Assembly (NCBI GenBank): GCA_949128115.1
Contig: OX421961.1
Location: 80,707,277 to 80,771,276 of the forward strand
DNA from: Anaspis maculata
Taxonomy: Eukaryota; Arthropoda; Insecta; Coleoptera; Scraptiidae
Direction: 5' to 3'
DNA: 64,000 nucleotides
Below the pieces are notes generated by a model. The model did not search any database. It was not told the origin of the DNA and was given only the letters and a program-made list of their open reading frames with translations. Positions 46,180 to 58,264 of this stretch are shown here, piece by piece; the stretch's first letter is position 1, and each line of letters begins with the position of its first letter. The translations under genes were made by a program, and so were the position numbers.

Positions 46180-46285
46180 GCTGGCACCATCATTCGTATT
46201 TTACATGCTATGAAAATTTAGGAATCGAACCTACGATCGAGTCGGATGCGCTGACCACCACATCACAAGCTCCCCTATAAAAAAA
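46180..46285 (-). repeat. tRNA-derived SINE-like sequence
   Basis: On the minus strand TGGTCAGCGCATCCG (A-box-like) and GTAGGTTCGATTCC (B-box, about 46206-46220) are spaced as in a tRNA promoter. The rest cannot fold as a tRNA. No target duplication identified, so the limits are approximate. Confidence 0.5.
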
Positions 46286-46667
46286 TTGATTGATGAAATT
46301 GATTATACTCCTAAATAATTTCATGAGCATCGGAGGCAAAATATTTATGCCACACTTGATTATTTATACCCGTTATTCGACAAATAATGCCCTCCAATCT
46401 GACAACGATTGTTTTTCATCAGGACTGGCGGTATTTCTAAAAACTCTGCTCTAACAAGCCCGCTTAAAGCCCGAAAGCGGGACGTGATGTCCGACTCTTT
46501 TCTCCATTCATTTTTGAAAAGGGCATAATTTTCTGACCTGTTTTTATTTTTCGTTAATAAACAATGAAATCAAAGTAGTCTGTGCGAAAGGAATTATTTG
46601 AGAAAAATAATTCTGACCTCTTGAAGCGAGCTCAACTTTCTGACGTTTCAGTCTAAAGCATTATATA

Positions 46668-46882
46668 TCCCATACACTTTCTATTTTCACTGGAATGACT
46701 TTTTGGAGCAAAAATAAAGCGACAAGCTGGGGGGGGGTCTACGTCTACGGATGACACCTGCACCAGCAAAGTTTTGGAGAGAAACTATCAGCGGCCATCG
46801 GCCGTTCTCTCGAAGTGATCCAGCTTGTCACTTTATTTTTGCTCCAAAAAGTCATTCTACTGAAAATAGAAAGTGAATGGGA
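46668..46882. mobile_element. Palindromic MITE, TCCCGTTCAC family, copy 2
   Basis: TCCCATACACTTTCTATTTTC at the left pairs with GAAAATAGAAAGTGAATGGGA. It shares GAGCAAAAATAAAG-GACAAGCT with copy 1 (38256). A left TA is clear; the right flank has drifted to CATA. Confidence 0.75.
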
Positions 46883-46889
46883 CATACGA

Positions 46890-49230
46890 TGTCGTAGCTC
46901 CAAAAGAAGTGTCGCAATGTTAAGCACTGACCCTTGGGCCTGCTCCAGCCAAAAAGACGAGCTAAGCCCAAAGAATTAAAATGGATGAACTAGATGTCAA
47001 AAAACCCAGCTGATGAAAAGTTGCCTAGTGAATCAAATTATTGATATGATTACCTTCAACTTGTGGTTTCCCCCATTTTAGGACCCGCGCGAGACTTGTT
47101 TGTATTGGCGTCGTCTGGCCGTCAAGACAAATCCTGAATACCATGAAATTTGGAAAAAAGCCGTGTGGTTTTGTGGTATAAACAGCGATAACATGTCTCT
47201 TCAGCCCCCGCGTCGTACTTCCACGCATGATACGGTTAATTTTTCGAAAATTTACGTTTGAAACACCTCATAATACACTAATTTTGGTCAAAATTTGGGG
47301 CGGGTCTCAAGCCTCTCAAATTCAGAAAAACTTACATGACATTATTAGTATTAGTATTCAGCAACTGAAGGGCGGCCAATTTATCTAATGAACAAAGGCA
47401 ACCAATAGGCCTGTCGGGTTTCTCCTAGTTCCTACACTTTTCTTTAGTTGGCACCGCTCTACTTGCACCCTGTTTTGGATAGGATGAGAGGTAGAGGGTG
47501 GTTTACCTGAGTGTATAAATACATGGACACAAGCTTGAAACATTTTATTTCTATTCTATTTCATTTATACAATCATACGTTCATACATTAGGGAGTTTGC
47601 GATCTCACGGAACGTACGACGTAATGCGTATAGAACGTGAAAATTCACCTGTAATTAAGTGATTGCAAATAACAAACTCGTCTATTTTTACGTTGAAAGT
47701 TATACGAAAACTGTCAAAGAGTTTTTGAATGTGTCGAACTGAGAACAAAGCTCGAACACTTTTACACTGCTGTTGGTATGGCTATTTGACATGCACATCC
47801 TGACAGCCTGGAGGTGCTCTTGGAGGAGTCACTGATTCACAAGATTATTTTTTGCCATTCCGATGCGCTTCCTCATAATGGATGTGGTTATATTTTTTTC
47901 ATTTTATTTGGAATTTCAACCCTGCGTTTCTGTAGCTAGTGTAAAAGCGAAGATCGGCAATTCCTTATTTGCGTCGCAGGAGATGAATCTCGGTGTTTGT
48001 GGAAGTCTCGAGTGAGCATCTGCGAATGACAAATTCAATGTGATGGGAACCAGGAATGATCCGTAAAAATATTTGCTTAATATTTTAGAACGAAATGTTA
48101 CCGATGCGACGCCCTCTTTCCACAATGATGGCATTTTGTATTCACGAACGTGATGCGGTGCTACTTTTTGGAAGCCGGGCGAGAAAGCAATTTAAAAATT
48201 CATTTGGAGTCGTCGGTCGTCCTTATTATTGCTATTTTTTTTTTGTTAACGTCAGATTATTAAAACGGTTATGTAAATTCCGCGGTGGTTAATTTAGGGG
48301 ATGTTGGAAGAGCGTTTAATATAAAACGGAGTTTTTATTTTAATCCGGGCACTTGGTAATCCCTCCGACAAAAGTTAAATAAAAACGTCGGATTTAATCT
48401 TTCTCTCTCTCGATTTGAATAGAATTTTTTTGTGATGGAACATTGCCTTTGATAAATAAAGGAACAAGCCAGAAGTCCAGAACAATAACGTACCTACGCT
48501 ATTTTTTGCGGCAGAGCCCAACCCCATTCTCGGGAATAAACGGAGAAGCAAAAATTGTTAGATACTTTGACCTGCATTCCTCTGTAGTCTGCACTGGGGA
48601 CTGGTGAGTCCTCAATAAGAGGCGAAACTTGAGCTTGTGGAGTTGTGGGTTCGGACGTCCGACGTACCAATGCCTGCAATGATGAGCCCACAACAAGGGG
48701 CGAAACATGTGTGTATATGTGTGTGGGGGGGGGGGGGGGGGGGGGTTGGAGTTGTGGGTTCGGGCACGTTCGGGCTTTCGATGTTGATCTGTAAGGATGG
48801 TCTTTGACCTACAGCTCTGAATTAAAAATGCCGTAAATCTTACATAATTTTGAATCGCGCGATAAGACGTGCTTCAATTTGTTGTTAGTATAATACCAAC
48901 TACGAGTAAAAAGTTTCATTCGCCAATTAATTGATCATGTTCCAGAACCAAATTGCATTAAAATTGAACCATCAAAACTTGGAGCATTAAACAGTTGGTT
49001 TAATTTACGGTGCAACCAATGCAATAGGGCCGCCGGGTAATTATTTAGCTGGTCGTTAGCTAATGTTCACAAATGCATTACCCATCCGCGCAAAAATCTT
49101 AAAGCTTTAATACGTGGGCATAAATTGAAGAGGACAGAAATGTTACCTTTCCAATTTTCCGCACTAGCATAATTTCAGAAAGTGAAGTGATTTCTATGGT
49201 AGTTTTTTAATGCCTTGATTATGACAGAAC
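46890..49230. other. Non-coding intronic stretch
   Basis: Mostly unique-looking AT-rich sequence with no gene. It includes a long poly-G run at 48724-48746 next to GTGTGTATATGTGTGTG. Short frames at 47916-48292 and 48494-48708 lack recognisable motifs. Confidence 0.4.
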
Positions 49231-49344
49231 TATAGGCTGTCTGATTTCTACATGATTCTAGTGGGCTGTGTTTCTGGTCGCCATCGGCCGATCGCGGCCT
49301 GAATCGCAGCCCACTAGAATCATGTAGATATCAGACAGCCTATA
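49231..49344. repeat. Small palindrome, TATAGGCTGTCTGA ends
   Basis: TATAGGCTGTCTGATTTCTA at the left is inverted at TAGATATCAGACAGCCTATA at the right. CATGATTCTAGTGGGCTG pairs with CAGCCCACTAGAATCATG. An isolated arm occurs at about 163-226. Confidence 0.8.
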
Positions 49345-49678
49345 CATGTAAATAGCTATGGCATGATGTGTTCCGTGAAATTTCAGAGATGGTGAATGGA
49401 TTAATCCTATCATTTTCATTGCAAATTTCGCGCTAAGCTGGGCGTTGCAATATTTTCAATGTCCACATTCCCCAAAATTGCCACATTTTCGTTTCTCATC
49501 CACCTGTGCTTTTATACGAATACATGGTAGGTAGGTACCTGCTTACCTATCTCATCGAAAAACAGAAATGCGAAACAGATGGTTGATTCCAACACCACTT
49601 TGCATCCGTTCCGTTATATTTATGGACAAAACTCTCAGAATGTAAAAATACACAACTACATGCTTAACTGAGCCTATA

Positions 49679-50599
49679 CAGGGTGTCCGTTTTTTGAGGC
49701 TAAGCATGGGTATCTCGCTTATCTTTAGAGATACAGAGCTGGTTAAATTAGAAAAAAGTTGCGAATTTTTATGGCGATCAATTATCCAAAAAGATATTTG
49801 ACTTGTCAGTTTTAGTTTTCGAAATATTGAGAAAAAACAGGAATTTGTAATTTTTGTTTTTATTTTTTATTCGAGAAACGGTTGAAGGTAGCTTTTTTTA
49901 ATTAAGACATTGTGGAGGCACTTTTTCAAGGGGAATTCAATGTTGCCAAAATCTTTATTCTAGCTTTCAAAACAACCGAGATATGACATTCAACTTTATT
50001 TTCTGTTACGGGCGCCATATTGGATATTGACATTTTTGAATACAATTTTTTTTTCTGGTTACAACGATGTGTCACATGCTACTGTTTAATTCATGCTTTT
50101 GAGCAAAAAATTTTTATTTCATTCTTCAAAGAGTGCTTTGGAAACAAAATCAGCACTGACAATAAAAAAAACGTAAATGTTGAACATTTATTCAACAGTG
50201 ACATGTGGCACATCGTTGTAACCAGAAAAGAATACCGTTTTCAAAAATATCAAAATCCGATATGGCGCCCATTAGAAAAAAAAGTTGAATGTCGTAACTC
50301 GGTTGCTTTGAAAGCTAGAATAAAGATTTTGGCAGCTTTGAATTCCCCTTGAAAATGTGCCCTGACAATGTCTAGATTAGACAAGGCCATCTTCAACCGT
50401 TTTTTTGAATAAAAAATTAAAACAAAGATTCAAATTCCTGTTTTTTCACGATATCTCAAAAACTAAAATCGATACGTCAAATTTCTATTTGGGTCATTGA
50501 TTGTCATGAAAATGCGCAACCTTTTTCTTATTTAACCGACTTTGTATCTCTCAAGATAAGCGAGATACTCATGCTTAGCCTCAAAAAACGGACACCCTG
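49679..50599. mobile_element. Foldback, CAGGGTGTCCG ends, TA-flanked
   Basis: CAGGGTGTCCGTTTTTTGAGG pairs with CCTCAAAAAACGGACACCCTG, with TA on both sides (49677-49678, 50600-50601). 921 bp, arms about 400 bp, no coding. The 110-codon frame at 50020 arises from the right arm. Confidence 0.85.
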
Positions 50600-50997
50600 T
50601 ATACAAAAATCCGGCTGGGTTTCATTTTTGTTCGCTATTTGCGATCTTAACAGCTAAAATTTCTGGACTAGAACGGGGTTTGACATAAAAATGAAGAAAA
50701 CTAGCACAATGTCACCGTTTGGAGCGGTTTCGACCCCATAGCTTGGCTAGCCTCAACGGGGCTTTTCCGGTGGTAGAGAGAACATTTTGCTTCTGATTAC
50801 TTCTGCAAAAGATCAGTATTGTAGATCAAGAATTTCCCCTTAATTTCTGTCGATTCTGGACAGTTGCATACTACACTACTGTGCCGCACTCTGTGTAAAG
50901 TTGATGTTGAAAAGAAATTGAAAAAACTTTAGATAAGTCTTGAATCAACCATATTTTTTCAAAAGATTCTTCATTTGCTTCGCAGTTTGTGTAATAT

Positions 50998-52708
50998 TGT
51001 TACGAGCGGCTATTCCGTGTATACTAGTAAACACGGAATCTTTCTGGATTCTTCCATCCAATAGATCGCAGTGTAGAAGTGCGGAGCGATCTGGTGCATT
51101 CCAGAAGTATACGCGAAGGTTTGGCTTTGGTAAACTTCGACGCTCGAACAAGGCACATCTGTCCACTTTGGTGGAGGTGCAGACATTCCGGAGCACACGG
51201 GAAACACGCGGAAGGTGTGTGATTATTCAGGAGTGCTCTAGAAACCGCATATGCCGGGCCACTATGGAAATTGCTGGAAGATTGTAAGAGACCGGAGACC
51301 TATACAGGGTGGTCCAGGTTTTAGTCGACAAACTTTGCAGGCTGATAGAGGTTAAAAAAAGAAGTCGACTCACCCCAAAAAGTACATATCTAAAATGCAT
51401 ATTAAAAAAGTTACAGGCTTTCAAAGTTGCAGGAAAAAATTGTTTTTTTCTTGATAACTTTTGAACGACTTGACCGATTTTGCTCAAATTTTGCACATAT
51501 GATTAACAAACACGTCCCCAGTGATTTCTTGAAAAAAAAATCTATTAAAATGACGCAGTGCCGTAGATATGGGGAGGTACTAACTCTCTTACCCCCCTAC
51601 TTTCTACGCCACTGGATATTTTGGAAATTCGTTAAAAGTATTGAATTTGGCGTTCAATTCTGAAGAGAAAATTGGCGTATCATTGCTACATTTGGAGCAG
51701 CGGTTCCAGAGATATTTGTGTTTTAAGGTTCAAAAACACCGGATTACGCGAATGTTTCAAAATTCGAGCAAGCTTTGATCCATTAACTTTCAGCTTTTTT
51801 TTCAATTTAAAGTTTATTGATCCATGATTTAGCTCATGAGAAATTGAAAATTGCTTGTGAAAGTCACTAATTTCAGTAACGTGACCTATAAGAAACAAAG
51901 AGCCCTTGGTTCTTGTTCTTACTAAACTTCCCAACTATCAGTAATAAGTGAATAGGTACCTACCTATTGAATATTTAATTGTTGCTGAAATTATGAATTT
52001 TCACAACCAATTTTCAATTTCTCATGAGCTAAATTATGGATCAATAAACTTTAAAATGAAAAAAAAGTTGATAGTTAATGGATCAAAGCTTGCTCGAATT
52101 TTAAAACATTTGCGTAATTCGGTGTTTTTGAACCTTTAAACACAAATATCTCCGAAACCGCTGCTCCAAATGTAGCAATGCCATGCCAATTTTCTCTTTA
52201 GAATTGAACGCCGAATTCAATATTTTCAACGGTTTTCCAAAATATCCAGTGGCGTAGAAAGTAGGGGGGTAAGAGGGTTAGCACCCCCCCCATATCTACA
52301 GGACTGCGTCATTCTGACAGAATTTTTTTTCAAGAAATCACTGGGGACGTGTTTGTTTACTATATGTGCAAAATTTGAGCGAAATCGGTCAAGCCGTTCA
52401 AAAGTTATCAAGAAAAAAACAATTTTTTTCTGCAACTTTGAAGGCCTGTAACTTTTTTAATATGCATTTTAGATAGGTACTTTTCTGGGTGAGTCGACTT
52501 CTTTTCTTATTCTCTATCAGCCTGCAAAGTTTGTCGACTAAAACCTGGACCACCCTGTATAAGGCATCAATCGTTGCCCCACTAGCAGTATTGAATTGGA
52601 ATGCGAAGTGATAGCGAGCGAATAAGAGCGAAGTACCTATCCTAGCAGTATTATAGAAATCTGGATAAATACAAAAGTCGGTTGCTTAGTCGAAAGGTTG
52701 ATCGTATA
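50998..52708 (+). repeat. LTR family A, partial, split by a foldback
   Basis: The left part, 50998-51302, begins TGTTACGAGCGGC and matches 39427 onward. The right part, 52560-52708, resumes with TAAGGCATCAATCG and matches the segment after the TATA box. Between them lies the 51305-52557 element. The 3' end of the LTR (to CGTAACA) is missing; homology fades before the next foldback at 52711. Confidence 0.8.
51305..52557. mobile_element. Foldback, CAGGGTGGTCCAGG ends, in an LTR TATA box
   Basis: CAGGGTGGTCCAGGTTTTAG pairs with CTAAAACCTGGACCACCCTG. Arms of about 600 bp pair along their length. TA flanks both ends (51303-51304, 52558-52559). Uninserted relatives of the host LTR read TATATAAGG at this point, so the element duplicated TA precisely. 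Confidence 0.88.
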
Positions 52709-52710
52709 TA

Positions 52711-53951
52711 CAGGGTGATTCACCACCAAATGGACATAGCCTAAGGGTAGGTCCAGTTTTACCAGGCGAACCAGGATCTGGCTTTGAAATTTTTCTAACA
52801 CTGTTTGTTTCGAAGTTATAGGGTGATTCATGTATGTTGTCGAATTTTTTGACAAGCCGTATCTTCAGAACGACCGAATGGATTGGATTGAAATTTTGTG
52901 GGTTGATTCTTCCATTGATATCTGACACATCGCCCTATCAAACAGTTTAAGGTTTCCAGGGCCGGCCTTGTAAAAAAACTCCAAAGCTTTTTTTGAAAAA
53001 GACATTCTGTATGCATATTTTTCGAATTTCATTTTCAAAATCGGAAACTACATCAAACATGCTAATAATATAGCAAAAAAAATTGCTTGGCACCATTGAG
53101 CTGTCAAGAAAATTTTGACAATCGCAAGATTTTTTAGGCTAAAATTTTTTCTAAATTAATATTTTCAAATACTTGCAAATGATCTGTTATGACCCTGAAT
53201 TTCAGCCGTTTTGTCAGACACATGAAAATGACATTTTTCTCGTTTTCTCAGAAGTAACAAAAAATTTCATCAAAATTTTTTTTCATCAAAATTTTCAAAA
53301 AAATTTTGATATGTCCCTCAATTTTAGCTCAATTTGGGATAGAAGTGAAGCTGAGGGACGTTACAATAATTTTTTTTAAATTCGGCTGAAACTTTTTGTT
53401 ACTAACTACTGAGAAAACGAGAAAATGTCATTTTTATTTTTATGACGAAATGGCTGAAATTTGGAGCCATAATAAATCATTTGTAAATATTTTGAAATAT
53501 TAATTTACAAAAAATCCTAACCTCAAAAATCATCAGGATTATCAATTTTCTTTTGACAGCTTAATGGTGCCAAGCAATTTTTTTCGCGATATTGATAGCA
53601 TGTTTCATGTTGTTTCTGAATATGAAAATGAATTTTGAATATTATGCATACAGAGTTTTTTTTTTATAAAAAGCTTTCAAATTTTTTTTTTCTAGGCCGG
53701 CCCTGAAAATTTTGAGCTCTTTGATAGAGCGATGTGTCAGATATCAATAGAAGAATAAACCCACAAAATTTCAAACCAATCTGTTGGGTTGTTCAAAAGT
53801 TATGGCTTGTCAAAAAATTCTACGAAATACATGAATCACCCTGTAGCTTCGAAACGAACAGCGTTAGAAAAATTTCAAAGCCAGATCCAGGTTTGCCTGG
53901 AAAAACTGGACCTAACCTTGAGCTATGTCCATTTGGTGGTGAATCACCCTG
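52711..53951. mobile_element. Foldback, CAGGGTGATTCACC ends, TA-flanked
   Basis: CAGGGTGATTCACCACCAAA pairs with TTTGGTGGTGAATCACCCTG. TA flanks (52709-52710, 53952-53953). 1241 bp, arms pairing nearly to the centre near 53330. No coding; the frames around 52637-53016 and 53734-54098 are arm artefacts. Confidence 0.88.
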
Positions 53952-53985
53952 TATAATAACCCTTGATAATAACCGATTAAAACCC

Positions 53986-54114
53986 GGTCCGCACGGGCGG
54001 CAGATTCGCAGAAATTCGGCGATATACCGCTGAAATGCAATTGTTGTCATTGTCGTTATGTCAAAAAAAAGCGGTATATCGCCAAATTTCAGCGACATAT
54101 CGCCCGTGCGGACC
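53986..54114. mobile_element. Small palindromic MITE, GGTCCGCACGGGCG ends
   Basis: GGTCCGCACGGGCG at the left is inverted as CGCCCGTGCGGACC at the right. GCGATATACCGCTG pairs with CGGTATATCGCC. 129 bp. Confidence 0.8.
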
Positions 54115-54575
54115 TTGCTTAAGGTGTCTTCTGATCTGAAAATCGCTTATGATTATCGATTCTAAAAGTTGCAAGCTGTCAAAGCCAAAACCAAATCCGG
54201 TTTTTACCTACCAGGGACTTGATGGAACATGTGCAGCTTGATAAAAATCAGGCATATAATTTGAAAAAAATTGATACATTTTCAGCAAAAATGGGCTTGA
54301 CCCTTGTTTTTTTGTTCGTGTTTTTGAATCTATTCTCATACAGCTTTGTGGATTTGCAGTACATATAGCATATAGCAGTACATGCACCCAAACGTGAAAA
54401 TAAGATTTTGATTCCGAAGCGTCAGTCCAGGTATACCTACCACACATAAATTAACATAACATATTTGAATGAATACGTCCGTTTTTTTTACTTCTTTGGA
54501 AAACTCTCACAGATTGTGATGTAACTTAGTACATTAGTATCGGAGGGGTGGGACGTTTGGCTGAAATATTGTTGA

Positions 54576-54778
54576 GATGGCCCCATGGCGCAGGCGGTCG
54601 AGTGACTGCCTGCGACGCGGAAGTCTCGGGTTCGATTCCCGGTGAAAAGTCTGGGTGTTGTGTTGTCCGAAATTTGCACTTTTCTGAATTTGTAAACTTG
54701 ATAAATAAACGGGCAAACTCCTATGGCGAGAAAAAGCCGATGAGGAGAGAAACATTTATTTATTTAATTTTTATTTTA
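54576..54778 (+). repeat. tRNA-derived SINE with 12-bp target duplication
   Basis: The 5' part carries an A box (ATGGCGCAGGCGGTCGAGTG, 54585-54604) and B box GGGTTCGATTCCC (54628-54640), i.e. an internal polymerase III promoter. A non-tRNA body follows, then an A/T-rich tail. A perfect duplication AAATATTGTTGA flanks it (54564-54575, 54779-54790). It would be mobilised in trans by a LINE. Confidence 0.85.
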
Positions 54779-55268
54779 AAATATTGTTGATGTCAGGCAA
54801 TCGCGGCCACTAAAACTGGAAGAATAATAATTGTGGAGAATATTCTCACATTTCTGTGAATTGTCATGAACATTTTAGGCCGCGACGGGGTACCAGATTA
54901 GTTAAGGATGAGGCATCGCACGCCTGAACGCGTCGCTAGGGACGGCCCTGCTTTACTCGGCTTGTCGATTCTCTATTGCGGCCATAAAAGGAAGTTACGG
55001 GTTTTATACCAAAAATCTCCGTCAACGTTAAGGTAGATACCTACCAGAAATGAATTTATTGATGTCGACATTAGAAGTATGAAATATTCTCACTTCCCAG
55101 TGAACGAACTTGTTTTGGGTCGTAAAACTTCCCAACCAGCGGCGATCAAATTAGGCCCTAATGCCGGAGAACTCGTAAAAATTGGCTGTGCGAAAGCGAA
55201 AACACTTTCCTTCTAAGAAAACTGTGAGAAGTGGCGAGCCTTCAAATCTTAAGCTTCGCAGTACCTAG

Positions 55269-55792
55269 TGTTACGATATCTCGCGTACGGGTTCGAATAT
55301 AATTGAGACGGTCGTTTTAAAACATACACTGTTTATTTCTGCGTACTACAAACAATACACGCCAATAATTATCTACTTGGAATTATATCGCAGGTACTTC
55401 GCTTGTTTCGCTCGCGTTACCACTTCGCATTCCAATTCAATACTGCCCTGAGCTGCCGGCTGATGCCTTATATAAGGCCTCCGAATAGTGTTCCCGGACT
55501 TTTTGTCTGCTTCCAGCAAATTCCATAGTGACCCGGCATATGCGGTTTCTAGATTATTCCTGAATAATCACTCACGTAAACCGTATAATTCTGTCGGGTT
55601 CTGGAGCGGCGCCTCCGCCAAAATGGACAGGTCTTTTTCGATCAAGCATTGAAGTTCTCCCTTCAGTTTCACATACACGAACGCTCTGGAATGCACCAGA
55701 TCGCTCCAGACTTCTACACTGCGATCTAATGGATGGAAGGATCCAGAAAGATCGAGTGTTTACCAATATGTACGGGATCGCCGCTCGTAACA
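55269..55792 (-). repeat. Solo LTR, family A, copy 2 in minus orientation
   Basis: 524 bp, TGTTACGATATC to GCTCGTAACA, flanked by a perfect CTAG duplication (55265-55268, 55793-55796). Very similar along its whole length to 27532-28056, including the GCCTTATATAAGGC promoter box. Confidence 0.9.
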
Positions 55793-55796
55793 CTAG

Positions 55797-56640
55797 GATA
55801 AATCGAAGATCATGATCAGTAGTTCTGCAACCGGCCATGGTCTATGTATAATTCAGTATCAAATAGAGGTGTGCGGTGCGTTTGTGTGAAAGAGGTTTTT
55901 GGATCATTTGTAGCCCATTATATTAGGTGATGAAGCCCTTTATTAAAATTTCATAAGACGCAATTACCGATCACCCCAATTACATGATATGCCGTGAAGA
56001 GCGTATATATCTACGAGTACAGAAAAAGATAATTTTGCCCGACTTATTGCTCCAAAGCAACGCTCCGAGAGCACCTTTTGTGGGTACTTCAAAGGAAATT
56101 ATTAAAAAATGCAATTTGCTTCCGGTGCGTTCAACCGTTCAACTCTAATGCAATTACTTTAAGATTTTACTCATGCTCGATGCTTCTCGAAATGCAAAAC
56201 AATTTAATTTTCGAGCTTAAGTCTTCTATACCTGTACCTTTGCGTGCGACTAAAGAATTCGAGTTCGCTAAAATTTATTGGGTTGGTGTGTGGGATCAAT
56301 CCTACAATCCTTTGTCAATGAAGAAAAGTGGCTAGCAAAAAAGGTGTGAGAACGTAATCACAGACGAAAATCGATCTTAGTAGCGGGGGATCTGCCCCTT
56401 TTTTTTTTTAAATCCCAGATCAAAGAAATTGACCTGTAAACTTTTTTTAATAAGTATGACTTGAATTGTCAAGGTCATTTTATTTCTACCACAGATTTTC
56501 ACCGAAAAGAGCACCAACTGTTATTTGGGACATCTTTCAAGAATCGAACAAAAAAAGTAAAGCTAAATAAAGGCGGCATATCTCCATCCCTCGCCGCTAC
56601 AAAAATCTAATGATTCCCGTTTGTGATTACATACTTTTCT
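55797..56640. other. Non-coding intronic stretch
   Basis: AT-rich, no repeat partner noticed in the window. The frame at 56078-56335 has no recognisable motif. Confidence 0.4.
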
Positions 56641-56724
56641 TCAGTCAGGTGTAATAGGCCAGTAGCAGGAATATTCGAGGTTGCAAAAGGTCATTTTGAA
56701 CAAAATGATGTCACAGCCATTATA

Positions 56725-58264
56725 GTATGGGGGCATAGGTCGTGCCGTGTGCAGCTTCGTGAGGCTATATAGGGATATGTGCCAATCGATTTTTGGACCA
56801 TCAAGGAATGTGAAAAATTATGGTGGAACATTGGGATCTGCTGCAGGCACATATGGTGGAGGCGCCAAAAAGAGTCCCGCTCGTTAACAAAAAAATGCAT
56901 GTAGCTTTTCCATTTCACAACGGATCTTGACATTTGTTACGTCAATCTGTAGAGGAAAAAATCCTCTTGGTATCCCATACCATTTTTTGGGAAAAATATC
57001 CTCTGAAGCTGTCATAGTATTCGAGTTGTTCTATGCAAAAATACGGGATTTTTTTCAAAGTTTTTGGATCTTTTTGATATTTGGCATTTTGATAGATTCT
57101 GGTTTGGCCCTCTCGAATTTCCACCTTTCAACTTTCAATTTCCATCCGTAACGCCGCCATATGGAAAAAATGGCGGTCAAAAAACACATTTTTGACAATA
57201 TCTCAAATTTAGTCAATGCGAGGTCAAAAATGTTATAAGGATATGAAATATTATTCAATTATCTGTCATTTGACATCTCAACCATCTCTATGCGACTTGC
57301 GGTGCTCGAGGTATAGCTTCTGGAAGCATTGAGTTTCGCTATTCCAACACCACGTCTATACCTACTTTACTCCACCCACATGTCACATCCAAGTTCACCG
57401 TCGCCAGCTCTTCGCTATTAGTTACGGAAGATGAATTACTATCGTTTCAGAGATTCACAGGGTGTACTTGGAGGTGAAATTGGTGTTGGAATAGCGAAAT
57501 TCAATGCTTCCAGAAGCTATATCTCGAGCACAGCAAGTCGCATAGAAATGGTTGATATGTCAAATGACATATAATTGAATAAGCTCTCATTAGTGGCAAT
57601 TCTGTAAAATTTAAAGGCCCCTTAAAATTTTTAAAGGCGTCGGTCACCTAGGAACGATCAGAAATGAGCTTCACGATTGGCTGATTTTCTTTTAACGGCC
57701 TTTAAATTTAAACGGGTTTGATACAGAATTGGCCCTATATCCTTATAAATTTTTGACCTCACATTGACTTAATTCGAGATATTGTCAAAAATGTGTTTTT
57801 TGGCTGCCATTTTTTCGATATGGCGGCGTTACGGATGAAAATGAAAGTTGAAAGGTGAAAATTCGAGAGGGCCAAACCAGAATCTATCAAAACGCCAAAT
57901 ATCAAAAAGATCCAAAAACTTTGAGAAAATCCCGTATTTTTGCATAGAAGAACTCGATTACTATGACAGCTTCAGAGGACATTTTTCCCAAAAAATGGTA
58001 TGGGATACCAAGAGGACTTTTTCCTCTACAGATTGACGTAACAAATGTCAAGATCCGTTGTGAAATGGAAAAGCTACATGCATTTTTTTGTTAACGAGCG
58101 GGACTCTTTTTGGCGCCTCCACCATATGTGCCTGCAGCAGATCCCAATGTTCCACCATAATTTTTCACATTCCTTGATGGTCCAAAAATCGATTGGCACA
58201 TATCCCTATATAGCCTCACGAAGCTGCACACAACAAGACCTTTTGCGACCCTATGCCCCCATAC
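56725..58264. mobile_element. Foldback, GGGGGCATAGG family, copy 2
   Basis: GTATGGGGGCATAGG pairs with CCTATGCCCCCATAC, flanked by TA (56723-56724, 58265-58266). Arms share GTGCAGCTTCGTGA and GGTGGAGGCGCCAAAA with copy 1 at 31815. A small MITE is nested in the right arm. 1540 bp. Confidence 0.85.
57593..57735. mobile_element. Tiny nested MITE, GGGCCAATTCTGT ends
   Basis: GTGGCAATTCTGTAAAATTTAA pairs with AAATTTAAAC...ACAGAATTGGCCC. TA flanks (57591-57592, 57736-57737). The opposite arm of the host foldback (57230-57260) lacks it, which gives the empty site. Confidence 0.8.

Noticed and set aside
48724..48746. Poly-G run as a regulatory G-quadruplex
   Set aside because: A plain homopolymer next to a GT-repeat is most simply low-complexity slippage (possibly assembly-inflated); nothing else supports a regulatory role.
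54579..54650. Possible tRNA gene
   Set aside because: A and B boxes are present, but the acceptor and anticodon arms do not close and the unit continues into a SINE body with a 12-bp target duplication.
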